A stretch of DNA of 64,000 nt from an uncultured Pelagibacteraceae bacterium (GCA_902609855.1 CACLTL010000001.1:124001-188000); one strand, 5' to 3'. Positions 1 to 9,784 are shown, counted from the stretch's first letter. Translations and numbers: made by a program. The notes: generated by a model not told the origin, from the sequence alone.

Positions 1-734
1 TTGTAAAAAAAATAGATAATAATGAAAAAGTTAATAATCCAATAAATGAAACTGATCTAAAAAAACTTCTTGGTGTTGAAAAATTTAAATATGGAGAAAT
101 AGAGGAGGAAAACAGAGTCGGAGTGGTTACAGGCTTAGCCTGGACAGAAGTTGGGGGAGAAATATTAAAAATAGAGTCAGTGGTAATGCCTGGTAAAGGC
201 AAAATGCAAATCACTGGAAAACTCGGGGATGTCATGCAAGAGTCAGTGAAAGCTGCTAAATCTTATATTAGGTCAAAAAGTTTAGATTATGGAATCATTC
301 CACCAATTTTTGATAAGAAAGATTTTCACATACATGTTCCAGAAGGAGCAACTCCAAAGGATGGCCCATCTGCTGGAGTAGGGATGGTGACTTCAATTAT
401 TTCTGCTATCACAGAAATTCCAGTAAACAAAGATGTAGCAATGACAGGAGAGATTACTCTAAGAGGTTTGGTTTTACCAATAGGTGGATTAAAAGAAAAA
501 CTTTTAGCAGCTCATAGAGCTGGAATAAAAAAAGTTTTGATCCCAATGGAAAATAAGAAAGATTTAACAGAAGTTCCAAAAACTGTGCTAGACTCGATAG
601 AGATAGTAAAAGTTAAAAATATTGATGAAGTTCTAAAGGTTGCACTAATTAAACCATTAAAAAGAGTTGAATGGGTTGAAGTTGATCAAATTTCAAAAAA
701 AGGAAAATTGAAAGAAGAATTAAGCACACATTAA
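1..734 (+). CDS. lon: ATP-dependent protease Lon, C-terminal part (5' end outside window)
   Basis: The reading frame is already open at base 3 and runs to a TAA at 732-734, giving 243 visible residues, so the in-frame GTG at 123 is internal and not the start. The visible part is the Lon proteolytic domain, with the catalytic serine in the GPSAG motif (Ser codon at 369-371) and the lysine of the dyad in GGLKEK about 40 residues later. Lon degrades misfolded and regulatory proteins in the cytoplasm using ATP. The AAA+ and N-terminal domains lie to the left of the window. The gene ends 7 bases from the convergent glycosyltransferase gene, with no terminator hairpin visible between them. Confidence 0.96.
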   Translation, partial: VKKIDNNEKVNNPINETDLKKLLGVEKFKYGEIEEENRVGVVTGLAWTEVGGEILKIESVVMPGKGKMQITGKLGDVMQESVKAAKSYIRSKSLDYGIIPPIFDKKDFHIHVPEGATPKDGPSAGVGMVTSIISAITEIPVNKDVAMTGEITLRGLVLPIGGLKEKLLAAHRAGIKKVLIPMENKKDLTEVPKTVLDSIEIVKVKNIDEVLKVALIKPLKRVEWVEVDQISKKGKLKEELSTH

Positions 735-741
735 AAAGAAA

Positions 742-1623
742 TTAATCTATCCAATCTCTAAATTTTGATTTATTTTGAATTATATAACTTGGTAAATTAT
801 AACTCTCTTCTTTAATCAATTTTATTGAAGAATTCCATTTTTTCCCCCTTTTATCAACACTATGGTCATAAATGATTTTCTTTTCATTAATAATTTTTTT
901 TATGTTGTCTACACCCAAACCACTTTCTTCATACTCTAAATGATGTAAGTAATTTTTCATTTTGTAATCAATTTCCTCGGCATTTTTAATATTTGTAAAG
1001 TGCCATCCGCCATTCTTTATAAAATTTACATTATTATACTTTCTTTTTGAAAATAAAATATCAAGTTTCCATAAGGGATATTTTTTTGATTTAATATTTC
1101 TCAACCATTGAGGACTAATCAAAAATTTTTTTTTACAAATTCTTGAACCATACCAAACAAAATTATTTTGCACTAAATTCAATTTATAATAATACATTTT
1201 TTGCTCAAAAAAAGTTATTCGAGATTTGTAAACAAATTTTTCTAAATTAGGAATTTCATCAAGGTCACTAATAATTATTAAATCTTCATCATTAAATTTT
1301 CGAATAGTATTTTGTAAAAAGTTTCTTTGGAAATTTTCTCGTATTAGAGCGTTATCTAATATTTTAGAATTTTTAAGTGACTGACTATCCTTTTTTTTTA
1401 TTTCTTTCAAATTAGTTGGCTGTTGTTCAAGGGGTATATAAATTATTTTTTCTTTAAATTTTGAGAAATTGTTAATATCAAATTTAAGATCCCTTTTTGT
1501 TCCGTTATGATTGAAATTTGCCTCACAAATCACAAAATTTGACACATATTTGTCTAGTACATTTAGTCTGATGTCTAAGACTAAATCTTCATCATAATAC
1601 ATGAAGCAGTCAATAATTTTCAT
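742..1623 (-). CDS. GT17-like glycosyltransferase
   Basis: A 293-residue protein resembling glycosyltransferase family 17 (the beta-1,4-N-acetylglucosaminyltransferase type found in bacterial surface-sugar loci). Seen: the N-terminus MKIIDCFMYYDE, an ICEANFNHNG segment near residue 32, and a DLDEIP motif near residues 120-124 that fits the metal/nucleotide-sugar binding DxD of the family. No signal peptide or membrane segment is visible, so it probably works on the cytoplasmic side. It is divergently arranged, with 49 bases between it and the epimerase/methyltransferase fusion gene, so both may serve one surface glycan. The donor and acceptor sugars cannot be read from the sequence. Confidence 0.75.
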   Translation of the reverse strand: MKIIDCFMYYDEDLVLDIRLNVLDKYVSNFVICEANFNHNGTKRDLKFDINNFSKFKEKIIYIPLEQQPTNLKEIKKKDSQSLKNSKILDNALIRENFQRNFLQNTIRKFNDEDLIIISDLDEIPNLEKFVYKSRITFFEQKMYYYKLNLVQNNFVWYGSRICKKKFLISPQWLRNIKSKKYPLWKLDILFSKRKYNNVNFIKNGGWHFTNIKNAEEIDYKMKNYLHHLEYEESGLGVDNIKKIINEKKIIYDHSVDKRGKKWNSSIKLIKEESYNLPSYIIQNKSKFRDWID

Positions 1624-1672
1624 TATAATTGAGTTATATTAAAACTTATTATAAGTAAATATAACGTTTAAA

Positions 1673-4225
1673 ATGAAAAAAAAAATCATCATAACTGGCG
1701 GTTTAGGCTATATTGGTACTGAACTATGTAAGTTATATTCTGGTGTCAGTTGGCATCATAATATTGTTGTAATCGATAATAGGTTTATATCTGAAAGAGT
1801 AAATCAACTTAGAAGTTGGAACATAGAATTTATCCAAGGAGATATATTAGACAAGGCTTTCGTAAAAAAAAATTTTGGAGATGCAGACATTGTTCATCAT
1901 TTAGCAGGCATTACAGATGTTCCAAGAACAAAGAGTGAGTCTTCAGAATTGCAAGATGAAAAAATTAAAGAGGTTGCCGAAAAAGGAACCCAAAATATTT
2001 TAGAAACCATTAGCGATAAATGTAAAATTATCTTTCCTTCAACGCACGTAGTATATGAGGGAATTAATGAAGTAAAAACTGATATTAAAGAAAATGAAAT
2101 TTTAAAACCAGTTTTATCTTATGCTTCTTCAAAAGCTATTAATGAAAATCAATTAAAAAATTCTGGCAAAAATTTTGTAATTTTAAGACTTGGTTCAGTT
2201 TACGGTTATTCTACCGACACAATGAGGATTGATATAATGCCAAATTTATTTTCAAAAATCGCCTCACAAAACGGAACATTAAAATTATTTTCTGGTGGCA
2301 GACAAATTAAAAGCCTTGTGCCCTTAATAGACGTAGCACGTTGTTTTAAATTTATGGAGGAAAAAAATGACATTAATTCTGAGATATTTAATTTAACAAA
2401 AGATACACTGACTGTGAAAGAAGTTGCTGAAATATGTAAAAAATATAATCCCAAAATTACTTTAAAAGAGACAAATGACGAGATCCCAAATTTAGGTTTT
2501 TCCTTATCAAATAAAAAATTATTGAACACTGGTTTTGACTTTCTTTATAATTTAGATCAAAATATTAAAGAAATGATTCAAAAATGGTCCAAACAAAATT
2601 TAAAAAGAGATTTGGAGTATGTACAAGACGGTGAAAATCCTTTTATGGATAAAAGAGGTACAATTAGCAATCATGAGTTAACTGAACCAATAAATTTAAT
2701 CGGGTTAATCGATTCTAAAAAAGGAACGATAAGAGCTAATCATTATCATCCACAGCAAGAGCAAAAATGTTTATTCACCAAAGGACAAATCATAGAAATC
2801 TTTCAAGATATAATAAATCCAAATGCTCCAAAAATTACTCAAGTAGTAAATGCAGGCCAGTTATCAGTCATAAAACCTAATGTAGCTCACACTATGGTTT
2901 TTACAAAAGATACAACATTTTTAAATCTTGTTAGAGGTGAAAGAGATCATGAAAATTATGGTATTACCCATACTATAAGACATGTATTTGTAGATGAAAA
3001 AGAAAAAAAATTATTATTAGAATGTTATAAGTTTGAATGCAGATCTTGTGGTAACACTGAACTTAAAAGAGTTGTTTCTTTGGGATATCAACCTTTGGCG
3101 AATAATTTAACGAATAAAAAAGATGAAAAATGCGATCTTTATCCTTTAGAGGTAAATTACTGCCAGAAATGTCATAACTGTCAACTATCTGTGGCAGTTG
3201 ATCCAAAAAAAATGTTTTCTAATTATCTATATACTTCATCCACATCAAAAACTTTCAGAGATCATTTTATTAAAGCGGCAAAAAAATATTCTAAGGAACT
3301 TAAATTAAATAAAAAAAATTCGTATATCATTGATATTGGGAGCAATGACGGAATAGCTCTGAAACCTTTCATGGATCTAGGATTTAAAAAAGTTTTAGGT
3401 ATAGAACCAGCTAAAAACTTGGCAAAACTTGCAAATAAAAATAAAATAAAAACTTTTAATGGTTTTTTAGAAAAAAAGAATCTTCGAAAGATTAAAAAAA
3501 ATGCTGATTTAATATTAGCTTCAAATGTTTTCGCGCATTCAGATAAACTTAAAGAAATGGCAGAATGCATGTTCAGTTTGGTAAGCAAAAAAGGAACTAT
3601 AATCATAGAGGTACAATATTTGATGAATACTTTGAAAGATTTAACTTTTGATAACATCTACCATGAACATTATAATTACTGGTCACTTACTTCTTTAATT
3701 TATTTTTTTAAACAATTTAATGCAACAATATTTAGATCCGAAAAAATAGAGACTCATGGAGGATCAATTAGAATTTATCTTAAAAAAGCAAAGAAAGTAA
3801 AAATTGAAAAAAGTGTTAAAGAAATGCTCAAAGAAGAGGAAAATTATGGGATTAAAGATTTCAGAACTTATAAAAATTTTGGAGATAAAGTTTATAAAAT
3901 AAGAGAAAATGTTTTAACTAATATAAAAAAAATAAAAAAAAATAACAAAAAAATTATAGGATACGGTGCTCCAGCAAAAGCAACAACTGCATTAAATTTT
4001 TTTGGGATTTCTAAAGAAATTGATTTTATTGTAGAAGACAACAAGTTGAAACATAATAAATTTATACCTGGAGTGAAAATACCAATTAAAAAAAAATCTT
4101 ATATAAAAGATAAAAATAATACTCTTTTAGTTTTAGCTTGGAATTTTTATAAAGACATTAAAAAAAATAATTCGAATTTATCGGATAATTTTGTAAATAT
4201 AAAAGATCTAGAGATTAGTAACTAG
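1673..4225 (+). CDS. Three-domain fusion: NAD-dependent sugar epimerase/dehydratase, cupin, SAM-dependent C-methyltransferase
   Basis: An uninterrupted 850-residue frame holding three enzymes. Residues 1-310 are an extended short-chain dehydrogenase: Rossmann motif GGLGYIG at 9-15 and a YxxxK pair at Tyr150/Lys154. Residues about 320-450 are a cupin like the C-terminal part of CapF/WbjC-type proteins, with HYHPQQEQ from 357. Residues about 454-850 match the sugar C-methyltransferase layout: zinc cysteines at 456, 459, 497 and 500 (also 503), SAM-binding DIGSNDG at 554-560, YHEHYNYWS near 663, and the C-terminal GYGAPAKATT near 763. I infer it makes a C-methylated, branched or deoxy nucleotide sugar for a surface glycan, using the same cytosolic substrate in successive steps. 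It ends 11 bases inside the convergent next gene. Domain identities are fairly sure; the product is not. Confidence 0.85.
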   Translation: MKKKIIITGGLGYIGTELCKLYSGVSWHHNIVVIDNRFISERVNQLRSWNIEFIQGDILDKAFVKKNFGDADIVHHLAGITDVPRTKSESSELQDEKIKEVAEKGTQNILETISDKCKIIFPSTHVVYEGINEVKTDIKENEILKPVLSYASSKAINENQLKNSGKNFVILRLGSVYGYSTDTMRIDIMPNLFSKIASQNGTLKLFSGGRQIKSLVPLIDVARCFKFMEEKNDINSEIFNLTKDTLTVKEVAEICKKYNPKITLKETNDEIPNLGFSLSNKKLLNTGFDFLYNLDQNIKEMIQKWSKQNLKRDLEYVQDGENPFMDKRGTISNHELTEPINLIGLIDSKKGTIRANHYHPQQEQKCLFTKGQIIEIFQDIINPNAPKITQVVNAGQLSVIKPNVAHTMVFTKDTTFLNLVRGERDHENYGITHTIRHVFVDEKEKKLLLECYKFECRSCGNTELKRVVSLGYQPLANNLTNKKDEKCDLYPLEVNYCQKCHNCQLSVAVDPKKMFSNYLYTSSTSKTFRDHFIKAAKKYSKELKLNKKNSYIIDIGSNDGIALKPFMDLGFKKVLGIEPAKNLAKLANKNKIKTFNGFLEKKNLRKIKKNADLILASNVFAHSDKLKEMAECMFSLVSKKGTIIIEVQYLMNTLKDLTFDNIYHEHYNYWSLTSLIYFFKQFNATIFRSEKIETHGGSIRIYLKKAKKVKIEKSVKEMLKEEENYGIKDFRTYKNFGDKVYKIRENVLTNIKKIKKNNKKIIGYGAPAKATTALNFFGISKEIDFIVEDNKLKHNKFIPGVKIPIKKKSYIKDKNNTLLVLAWNFYKDIKKNNSNLSDNFVNIKDLEISN

Positions 4226-4751
4226 CTATTAAATTTTTCCAGATCTCAAACATATTTCTTATAGTTTCAAAAAAGTAATCTAAATAGTATTCAGTGAAAG
4301 GAAATGATTGAACAATAAGTTCTTGTGAAAAATGTAACCCTTTCGAAAAAGCAATTATTAGTACTAAAAACAAAATAAGCGAGTTGTAAAAACCAAAAGA
4401 TACTTTATCTTTATTCTTCTCAATTTTGCTGACTGTCTTTTTAAAATCTGTGTCATTAATTTTAATACCGTGTTTTTTTGCTAAATACTCCGGTGAGTAC
4501 AAACTGATTTCCCTATGTTTTATATTACGCTTTTTTGCCTTTTTGAGTTTTTGTGTTTTTTGTTGAATTGGTCTTGTTTTTGAAACTACTTCTGTAACTT
4601 TTGAAACTAATTGAGATTTATTAATTTTATCGACAGGAAATTGTTTCCATTTATTCCCACATGATCCACACTGAACTGTTCTTCCTGCAGCAGTAATTGC
4701 GCTATCTGGAACAACAAATTTTTTACCACATGAGTTACAACTTAAAATCAT
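4215..4751 (-). CDS. MJ0042-type zinc-ribbon protein with one membrane segment
   Basis: A 178-residue protein. The N-terminus carries two CxxC pairs (Cys5/Cys8 and Cys28/Cys31) in the spacing of the MJ0042 zinc-finger family common in Alphaproteobacteria. A basic, lysine-rich linker follows (about 45-115), then one hydrophobic helix at about 121-138 and a short tail. The zinc ribbon is expected in the cytoplasm with the tail outside. The family has no agreed function, though members are often suggested to be regulators. The 3' end overlaps the convergent fusion gene by 11 bases. Upstream lie the two tRNA genes on the other strand. Confidence 0.75.
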   Translation of the reverse strand: MILSCNSCGKKFVVPDSAITAAGRTVQCGSCGNKWKQFPVDKINKSQLVSKVTEVVSKTRPIQQKTQKLKKAKKRNIKHREISLYSPEYLAKKHGIKINDTDFKKTVSKIEKNKDKVSFGFYNSLILFLVLIIAFSKGLHFSQELIVQSFPFTEYYLDYFFETIRNMFEIWKNLIASY

Positions 4752-4850
4752 AATTAGTTAATAATACTGCTATTTATATAAATTACACTACAATTTAAAT
4801 ACTTTTTTACTTTATAAAGTTTTTATTGTATATCTCGGTTTTATTTAATA

Positions 4851-4926
4851 GGGCGGTTAGCTCAGTTGGTAGAGCATCTCGTTTACACCGAGAGGGTCAT
4901 AGGTTCGAGTCCTTTACCGCCCACCA
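4851..4926 (+). tRNA. tRNA-Val (anticodon TAC)
   Basis: A 76-base cloverleaf. The acceptor arm GGGCGGT pairs with ACCGCCC, followed by discriminator A and an encoded CCA. The D arm is TAGCTCAGTTGGTAGA, the anticodon stem CTCG/CGAG encloses TTTACAC with anticodon TAC, and the T arm contains GGTTCGAGTCC. The tRNA reads valine GUN codons. It lies 17 bases before tRNA-Asp, so the two are probably co-transcribed. Confidence 0.97.
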
Positions 4927-4943
4927 TTAAATTCAATAACTGT

Positions 4944-5020
4944 GGGGGTGTAGCTCAGTTGGTTAGAGCGCCTGCCTGTCACGCAGGAGGCCGCGGGTTC
5001 GAGTCCCGTCACTCCCGCCA
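4944..5020 (+). tRNA. tRNA-Asp (anticodon GTC)
   Basis: A 77-base cloverleaf with encoded CCA. The acceptor arm GGGGGTG pairs with CACTCCC (one G-T pair), with discriminator G. The anticodon stem CCTGC/GCAGG encloses CTGTCAC with anticodon GTC, and the T arm contains GGTTCGAGTCC. It follows tRNA-Val on the same strand and precedes the complex I operon by 166 bases. Confidence 0.97.
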
Positions 5021-5145
5021 CAAGTTGATAATCATTTTCATCTAAAGAGTTATAAAATAGCAATTTTCAATCAACAAAAATGCTTCCTTCTGTCCTGTAC
5101 TCTTAGATGTAAAATGTTATAAAGAGTTATTGTTAATATAAGAAT

Positions 5146-5166
5146 CCTCAAACTACGGTATTGAGG
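5146..5166 (+). promoter_or_regulatory. Small hairpin in the leader of the nuo operon
   Basis: CCTCAA (5146-5151) can pair with TTGAGG (5161-5166) around a 9-base loop, ending 20 bases before the nuoA start. It is the only obvious secondary structure in the 166-base gap between tRNA-Asp and nuoA. The rest of the gap is AT-rich and shows no gene. It has no following T-run, so it is not a typical terminator. A role in mRNA stability or translation is only a guess. Confidence 0.3.
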
Positions 5167-5186
5167 TAGGTATTAATAAAAAAAAC

Positions 5187-5555
5187 ATGATTTATAATTT
5201 TTTATCAGAATATTTATCTATAATAATATTTCTATTTATAGCTTTATTTTTAAGCATTGGATTTATTATAGCCAATTATTTAGCTTCTCCTTCTAATCCA
5301 GATCCAGAAAAGTTATCAGCGTACGAATGTGGATTTGAACCGTTTGATGACTCAAGAATGGAATTTGACGTAAGATTTTATTTAGTTGCAATACTTTTCA
5401 TTATTTTTGATTTGGAAATTGCTTTCCTTTTTCCTTGGGCAATATCTTTAGGTGGTATTGGGGTTTTAGGCTTCTGGTCAATGATGTTTTTTCTCGGTGT
5501 TTTAACAATTGGTTTTATTTATGAATGGAAAAAAGGGGCGTTGGAATGGGAATAA
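5187..5555 (+). CDS. nuoA: NADH-quinone oxidoreductase subunit A
   Basis: A 122-residue membrane subunit of respiratory complex I, with three hydrophobic helices (about 8-30, 64-86, 92-112). The loop between helices 1 and 2 carries the family motif YECGFEP, which lies close to the quinone site. Length and motif match bacterial NuoA/ND3. It opens a 14-gene operon in the order nuoA to nuoN. Its 3' end overlaps the preferred nuoB start by 10 bases, which suggests coupled translation. Confidence 0.97.
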   Translation: MIYNFLSEYLSIIIFLFIALFLSIGFIIANYLASPSNPDPEKLSAYECGFEPFDDSRMEFDVRFYLVAILFIIFDLEIAFLFPWAISLGGIGVLGFWSMMFFLGVLTIGFIYEWKKGALEWE

Positions 5556-6082
5556 ATAATAATATTTTTTCAGATAAACAAAAAGAGATACCGGAAGAAT
5601 TTAAAGATTTAGCAAAAGATTTTGCAGACAAAGGTTTTATAACAACATCAAGTGATAACTTAATTAATTGGGCTCGTACGGGCTCTTTGCACTGGATGAC
5701 ATTTGGTCTTGCATGTTGTGCCGTGGAAATGATGCAAACTTCAATGCCAAGATATGATCTTGAGAGATTTGGTGCTGCTCCCAGAGCTTCACCGAGACAA
5801 TCAGACGTAATGATTGTAGCAGGAACTTTAACCAACAAAATGGCTCCAGCTTTAAGAAAAGTTTACGATCAAATGCCTGAACCAAGATATGTTGTTTCCA
5901 TGGGAAGCTGTGCGAATGGAGGCGGATATTACCATTACTCTTACTCTGTTGTGAGAGGTTGCGATAAAATTGTACCTGTCGATATTTATATACCAGGATG
6001 CCCTCCATCAGCAGAAGCTTTATTATATGGAATTTTACAACTTCAAAAAAAAATTAGAAGAGAAGGTTCTCTTAAAAGATAA
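5546..6082 (+). CDS. nuoB: NADH-quinone oxidoreductase subunit B
   Basis: A peripheral-arm subunit of complex I that carries the last iron-sulfur cluster (N2), which passes electrons to quinone. Cysteine motifs are visible in [19 protein letters not shown] and [11 protein letters not shown] chose the ATG at 5546 (178 residues) over the in-frame ATG at 5525, because AGGGG at 5534-5538 sits 7 bases before it. The 5525 start would add seven residues and overlap nuoA further. It is followed 2 bases later by nuoC. Confidence 0.95.
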   Translation: MGINNNIFSDKQKEIPEEFKDLAKDFADKGFITTSSDNLINWARTGSLHWMTFGLACCAVEMMQTSMPRYDLERFGAAPRASPRQSDVMIVAGTLTNKMAPALRKVYDQMPEPRYVVSMGSCANGGGYYHYSYSVVRGCDKIVPVDIYIPGCPPSAEALLYGILQLQKKIRREGSLKR

Positions 6083-6084
6083 AA

Positions 6085-6699
6085 ATGATTCTAAAATTAC
6101 AAAAAATTGAGAAATTAATTAATTCTGAACTTTCTAGTAAAATTAAAAGTTCCTCAATAGATAATGATGAACTTTTAATTGAAGTTGATGAAAAAGACAT
6201 CGTTGATGTAGTTCAATTTTTGAAATCAAATGAAAATTGTAAATTCAAGCAACTAATTGATATTGCAGGAGTTGACTATCCTGATAATCAGAAAAGATTC
6301 GAATTAGTTTATCTTTTTTTATCTCATGAAAATAATTCAAGAATTAAACTTTTAGTTAAATTTGAAATAGATCAATCTATTAATTCTCTAACAAAAATAT
6401 TTCCCTCAGCTAATTGGATGGAAAGAGAAGTGTTTGATATGTATGGAATAAGATTTAAAAATCATCCAGATCTAAGAAGAATTTTAACCGACTATGGTTT
6501 TAAAGGCCATCCATTGAGAAAAGATTTTCCATTAACAGGTTTTAATGAAGTTAGATATAGCGAAAAAGATAAAAAAGTTATTTACGAACCTGTCAAGCTC
6601 GAACAAAACTACAGAAATTTTGATTTTGAAAGTCCTTGGGAGGGTACAAATTATATAAAAGAAATAAAAAACTCTGAAAAAGATGGTAAAAAAAACTAA
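6085..6699 (+). CDS. nuoC: NADH-quinone oxidoreductase subunit C
   Basis: A 204-residue 30-kDa subunit of the complex I peripheral arm. The family signature is clear in the stretch with REVFDMYGI, followed by [10 protein letters not shown] and [10 protein letters not shown] (about residues 111-150). It binds no cofactor and supports the quinone-reducing module with NuoB and NuoD. Separate nuoC and nuoD genes, as here, are the usual alphaproteobacterial state, unlike the fused nuoCD of E. coli. It overlaps nuoD by 17 bases. Confidence 0.97.
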   Translation: MILKLQKIEKLINSELSSKIKSSSIDNDELLIEVDEKDIVDVVQFLKSNENCKFKQLIDIAGVDYPDNQKRFELVYLFLSHENNSRIKLLVKFEIDQSINSLTKIFPSANWMEREVFDMYGIRFKNHPDLRRILTDYGFKGHPLRKDFPLTGFNEVRYSEKDKKVIYEPVKLEQNYRNFDFESPWEGTNYIKEIKNSEKDGKKN

Positions 6700-7858
6700 A
6701 TCATTGAGTCTTAATTTTGGACCTCAGCATCCCGCAGCACATGGAGTGTTAAGATTGATACTAGAGTTAGACGGAGAGATAGTTGAAAAAGCTGATCCAC
6801 ATATTGGCCTTCTTCATCGAGGCACAGAAAAATTAATAGAGCAAAAAACTTACACTCAGGCTTTACCCTATTTTGATAGGTTAGATTATGTAGCACCTAT
6901 GAATCAAGAGCACGCTTTTGCTTTAGCAGCTGAAAAATTATTAAAAGTAGAAGTGCCCATAAGAGCAAAATACATAAGAGTAATTTTTTGCGAAATTGGT
7001 AGAATTTTAAGCCATATCCTAAATGTTACTACACAAGCCTTAGATGTAGGAGCTCTTACTCCTTCTTTATGGGGTTTTGAGGAAAGAGAAACTTTGATGA
7101 CTTTTTATGAAAGAGCATCTGGATCAAGATTACACGCTAATTATTTTAGAACTGGAGGAGTACACAAAGATATCCCAATGAAACTTGTGGAGGATATTGA
7201 AAAATTTTGTAAATCTTTCCCTAAAATAATTGATGATCTAGAAGGATTACTAACTGATAATCGTATTTTTAAACAACGTAATGTCGAAATAGGTATTGTT
7301 ACAAAGCAAGAGGCTCTTGATCACAGTTTTTCAGGCGTTATGTTAAGAGGTTCAGGTGTTCCTTGGGATCTAAGAAGATCTCAACCTTATGAAATTTACA
7401 AAGATTTAGACTTTAAAATTCCAGTCGGAAAGAATGGTGACTGTTACGACAGGTATCTTTGTAGAATAGAAGAGATGAGAGAGAGTGTAAAAATTATATT
7501 ACAATGTATCGAAAGATTACCAAAAGGTCCTGTTATATCTATAGATAATAAGATCTCACCTCCAAACAGAGACGATATTAAACAATCAATGGAAGCATTA
7601 ATTCACCACTTTAAATTATTTACCGAAGGGTACAGAGTTCCCAAGGGAGATGTTTACACGGCTGTTGAGGCACCAAAAGGTGAGTTCGGTGTTTATTTAA
7701 TATCTGATGGTAGCAATAAACCTTATAGATGTAAAATAAGAGCTCCGGGATTTTCTCATCTACAAGCTATGGATTATCTAATTCGCGGCCATATGTTGGC
7801 TGATGTTCCTGCCGTGCTTGGTTCATTAGATATTGTTTTTGGAGAGGTAGATAGATGA
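6683..7858 (+). CDS. nuoD: NADH-quinone oxidoreductase subunit D
   Basis: A 391-residue 49-kDa subunit that helps form the quinone-binding pocket of complex I. Seen: [15 protein letters not shown] near the N-terminus (containing the conserved quinone-site histidine region), [10 protein letters not shown], and the C-terminal DIVFGEVDR ending. The fold is related to the large subunit of NiFe hydrogenases but lacks the metal-binding cysteines, as expected. It overlaps nuoC upstream and shares ATGA with nuoE downstream. Confidence 0.98.
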   Translation: MVKKTKSLSLNFGPQHPAAHGVLRLILELDGEIVEKADPHIGLLHRGTEKLIEQKTYTQALPYFDRLDYVAPMNQEHAFALAAEKLLKVEVPIRAKYIRVIFCEIGRILSHILNVTTQALDVGALTPSLWGFEERETLMTFYERASGSRLHANYFRTGGVHKDIPMKLVEDIEKFCKSFPKIIDDLEGLLTDNRIFKQRNVEIGIVTKQEALDHSFSGVMLRGSGVPWDLRRSQPYEIYKDLDFKIPVGKNGDCYDRYLCRIEEMRESVKIILQCIERLPKGPVISIDNKISPPNRDDIKQSMEALIHHFKLFTEGYRVPKGDVYTAVEAPKGEFGVYLISDGSNKPYRCKIRAPGFSHLQAMDYLIRGHMLADVPAVLGSLDIVFGEVDR

Positions 7859-8460
7859 GCATAAAAAAAATACATGACAATCAACCAAAAGAATTTAAAT
7901 TTTCAGACGAAAATTTAAAAAAAATTGAACAAATTTTAAAAAGATATCCGGAAAAAAATAAAAAAAGCGCAGTCATGCCCTTACTTTATTTAGCTCAAAG
8001 ACAGAACGATAATTGGATACCTTTAGCAGCTATGAAATATATCGCCAAATTTCTCGCTATGCCCTATATCTCTGTTTATGAGGTAGCTACTTTTTACACA
8101 ATGTATAACTTAGCACCAGTAGGAAAACATTTTATACAGGTGTGCACAACAACACCTTGTTTATTAAGAGGTGCTGATAAAATTGTAAAATTATGTAAAG
8201 AAAATATATCGCCAAAAGAAAATGAAATTTCAAAAAAAGGTAGCTGTTCTTGGATGGAAGTAGAATGTCTAGGAGCATGTGTTAGCGCACCCATGGTACA
8301 AATAAATGATGATTATTATGAAGATTTAGATGAAAAAAGTACAAAAGAAATACTTATTTCTTTAATAAATGATAAACCTCTAAAACCTGGTTCATATCGT
8401 GGTAGAAAAAATACCTCCCCAGAAAAAATTTCTATAAGTAACGGGGAAAAACATGCTTAA
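7855..8460 (+). CDS. nuoE: NADH-quinone oxidoreductase subunit E
   Basis: A 201-residue 24-kDa subunit with a thioredoxin-like fold and one [2Fe-2S] cluster (N1a). The four ligands are visible as Cys97/Cys102 and Cys138/Cys142, the normal C-x4-C ... C-x3-C arrangement. With NuoF and NuoG it forms the NADH-oxidising module. A lysine-rich tail of about 30 residues follows the core domain. The start overlaps the nuoD stop (ATGA) and the end overlaps nuoF by 8 bases. Confidence 0.97.
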   Translation: MSIKKIHDNQPKEFKFSDENLKKIEQILKRYPEKNKKSAVMPLLYLAQRQNDNWIPLAAMKYIAKFLAMPYISVYEVATFYTMYNLAPVGKHFIQVCTTTPCLLRGADKIVKLCKENISPKENEISKKGSCSWMEVECLGACVSAPMVQINDDYYEDLDEKSTKEILISLINDKPLKPGSYRGRKNTSPEKISISNGEKHA

Positions 8461-9784
8461 GAAAGAAAACAAAATATTTAAAAATCTTTATAATGAATTC
8501 GGATGGGAGATTGAAAATTCCATAAAACGTGATGATTGGAAAGATACTAAAGATTTAATTTCTAAAGGTCGTGAATGGATAATTAATGAAGTAAAAACCT
8601 CTGAACTAAGAGGAAGAGGAGGAGCAGGATTTTCAACTGGTTTAAAATGGTCATTTGCTCCCAAAGAAGTAGGTTCACGACCACACTATTTAGTAATTAA
8701 CGCAGACGAGTCTGAACCTGGGACATGTAAAGATAGAGACATTTTAAGATTTGAACCTCAAAAATTAATCGAAGGATGTTTAATTGCAGGTTACACAGTT
8801 AACGCTCATGTTTGTTATATTTATATAAGAGGTGAATATCTTAATGAAGGTAAACGATTACAAGAAGCAATTGATCAGGCTTATAATAAAAATTTCTTAG
8901 GGAAAAATGCTTGTGGTTCTGGATGGGATTTTGACATTCATATTCACTATGGAGCAGGTGCATATATTTGTGGTGAGGAAACTGCTTTATTGGAAAGTAT
9001 TGAGGGTAATAAAGGTCAACCAAGATTAAAACCCCCTTTTCCAGCATTAGTTGGTTTGTACGGGTGTCCCACAATAGTTAATAATGTAGAAACCGTTGCT
9101 GTGGTACCTACAATTTTAAGAAGAGGCGGAAAGTGGTTTGCCTCAATAGGTAGACCAAAAAATACAGGGACTAAAATATTTTGTATTTCAGGAAACGTAA
9201 ATGCTCCATGTAACGTCGAGGAAGAAATGGGAATCCCTCTAAAAGATTTAATAGAAAAACACGCAGGAGGTGTTGTTGGCGGCTGGGACAATCTTCAAGC
9301 AGTTATTCCAGGTGGCTCATCTATGCCTTTATTACCAAAAAAGGTTTGCGATACGATAACAATGGATTTTGACACTTTAATTGAAAATAAAAGTGGATTA
9401 GGCACTGCAGGAATAGTGGTTATTAATAAAGATCAAGACATTGTTGAGTGTATGGCTAGAATCGCGAGGTTTTATAAACATGAAAGTTGTGGTCAATGCA
9501 CTCCATGCAGAGAAGGATCAGGTTGGATGTGGAGAATTTTAGACAGAGTTGTTAAAAGAAAAGCTACTTTTAGTGACATAGATTTACTTTCTGATGTAAC
9601 TAAACAAATTGAAGGTCATACTATTTGTGCTTTTGGTGAAGGATCAGCTTGGCCAGTCCAAGGTTTGTTGAGACATTTTAGAAAAGAAGTTGAAAGCCGT
9701 TGTAGAGAAGAACCTTTAATTAAGAAAAAATTGAATAATCCTTATTTAGTCGATCAACATTTGTTGGAGAATAAAAATGCCTAA
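8453..9784 (+). CDS. nuoF: NADH-quinone oxidoreductase subunit F (NADH/FMN-binding)
   Basis: A 443-residue 51-kDa subunit where NADH reduces FMN. Seen: the glycine-rich [13 protein letters not shown] used for NADH, the [13 protein letters not shown] segment, the FMN-site [16 protein letters not shown] segment, and the cysteine motif [11 protein letters not shown] with a later cysteine that hold a [4Fe-4S] cluster. Length is normal. It overlaps nuoE and nuoG by 8 bases each, so the three genes of the NADH module are tightly coupled. Confidence 0.98.
   Translation: MLKKENKIFKNLYNEFGWEIENSIKRDDWKDTKDLISKGREWIINEVKTSELRGRGGAGFSTGLKWSFAPKEVGSRPHYLVINADESEPGTCKDRDILRFEPQKLIEGCLIAGYTVNAHVCYIYIRGEYLNEGKRLQEAIDQAYNKNFLGKNACGSGWDFDIHIHYGAGAYICGEETALLESIEGNKGQPRLKPPFPALVGLYGCPTIVNNVETVAVVPTILRRGGKWFASIGRPKNTGTKIFCISGNVNAPCNVEEEMGIPLKDLIEKHAGGVVGGWDNLQAVIPGGSSMPLLPKKVCDTITMDFDTLIENKSGLGTAGIVVINKDQDIVECMARIARFYKHESCGQCTPCREGSGWMWRILDRVVKRKATFSDIDLLSDVTKQIEGHTICAFGEGSAWPVQGLLRHFRKEVESRCREEPLIKKKLNNPYLVDQHLLENKNA

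Noticed and set aside
1624-1672. Attachment site or repeat at the boundary of the glycan patch
   Set aside because: No direct repeat to the tRNA ends or to the lon end was found by eye.
2206-2529. 107-codon minus-strand frame in the epimerase domain
   Set aside because: Opposite a well-supported enzyme domain, with shadow-type composition and no motif.
3262-3657. 131-codon minus-strand frame inside the fusion gene
   Set aside because: It is antisense to the methyltransferase domain, which has clear motifs; the frame reads as leucine- and phenylalanine-rich shadow of lysine codons.
4752-4850. Promoter for the tRNA pair
   Set aside because: Several AT-rich hexamers fit equally well, so no specific site can be supported.
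5664-6008. 114-codon minus-strand frame opposite nuoB
   Set aside because: nuoB has its cluster-binding cysteines in the plus-strand frame; the antisense frame has no recognisable domain.
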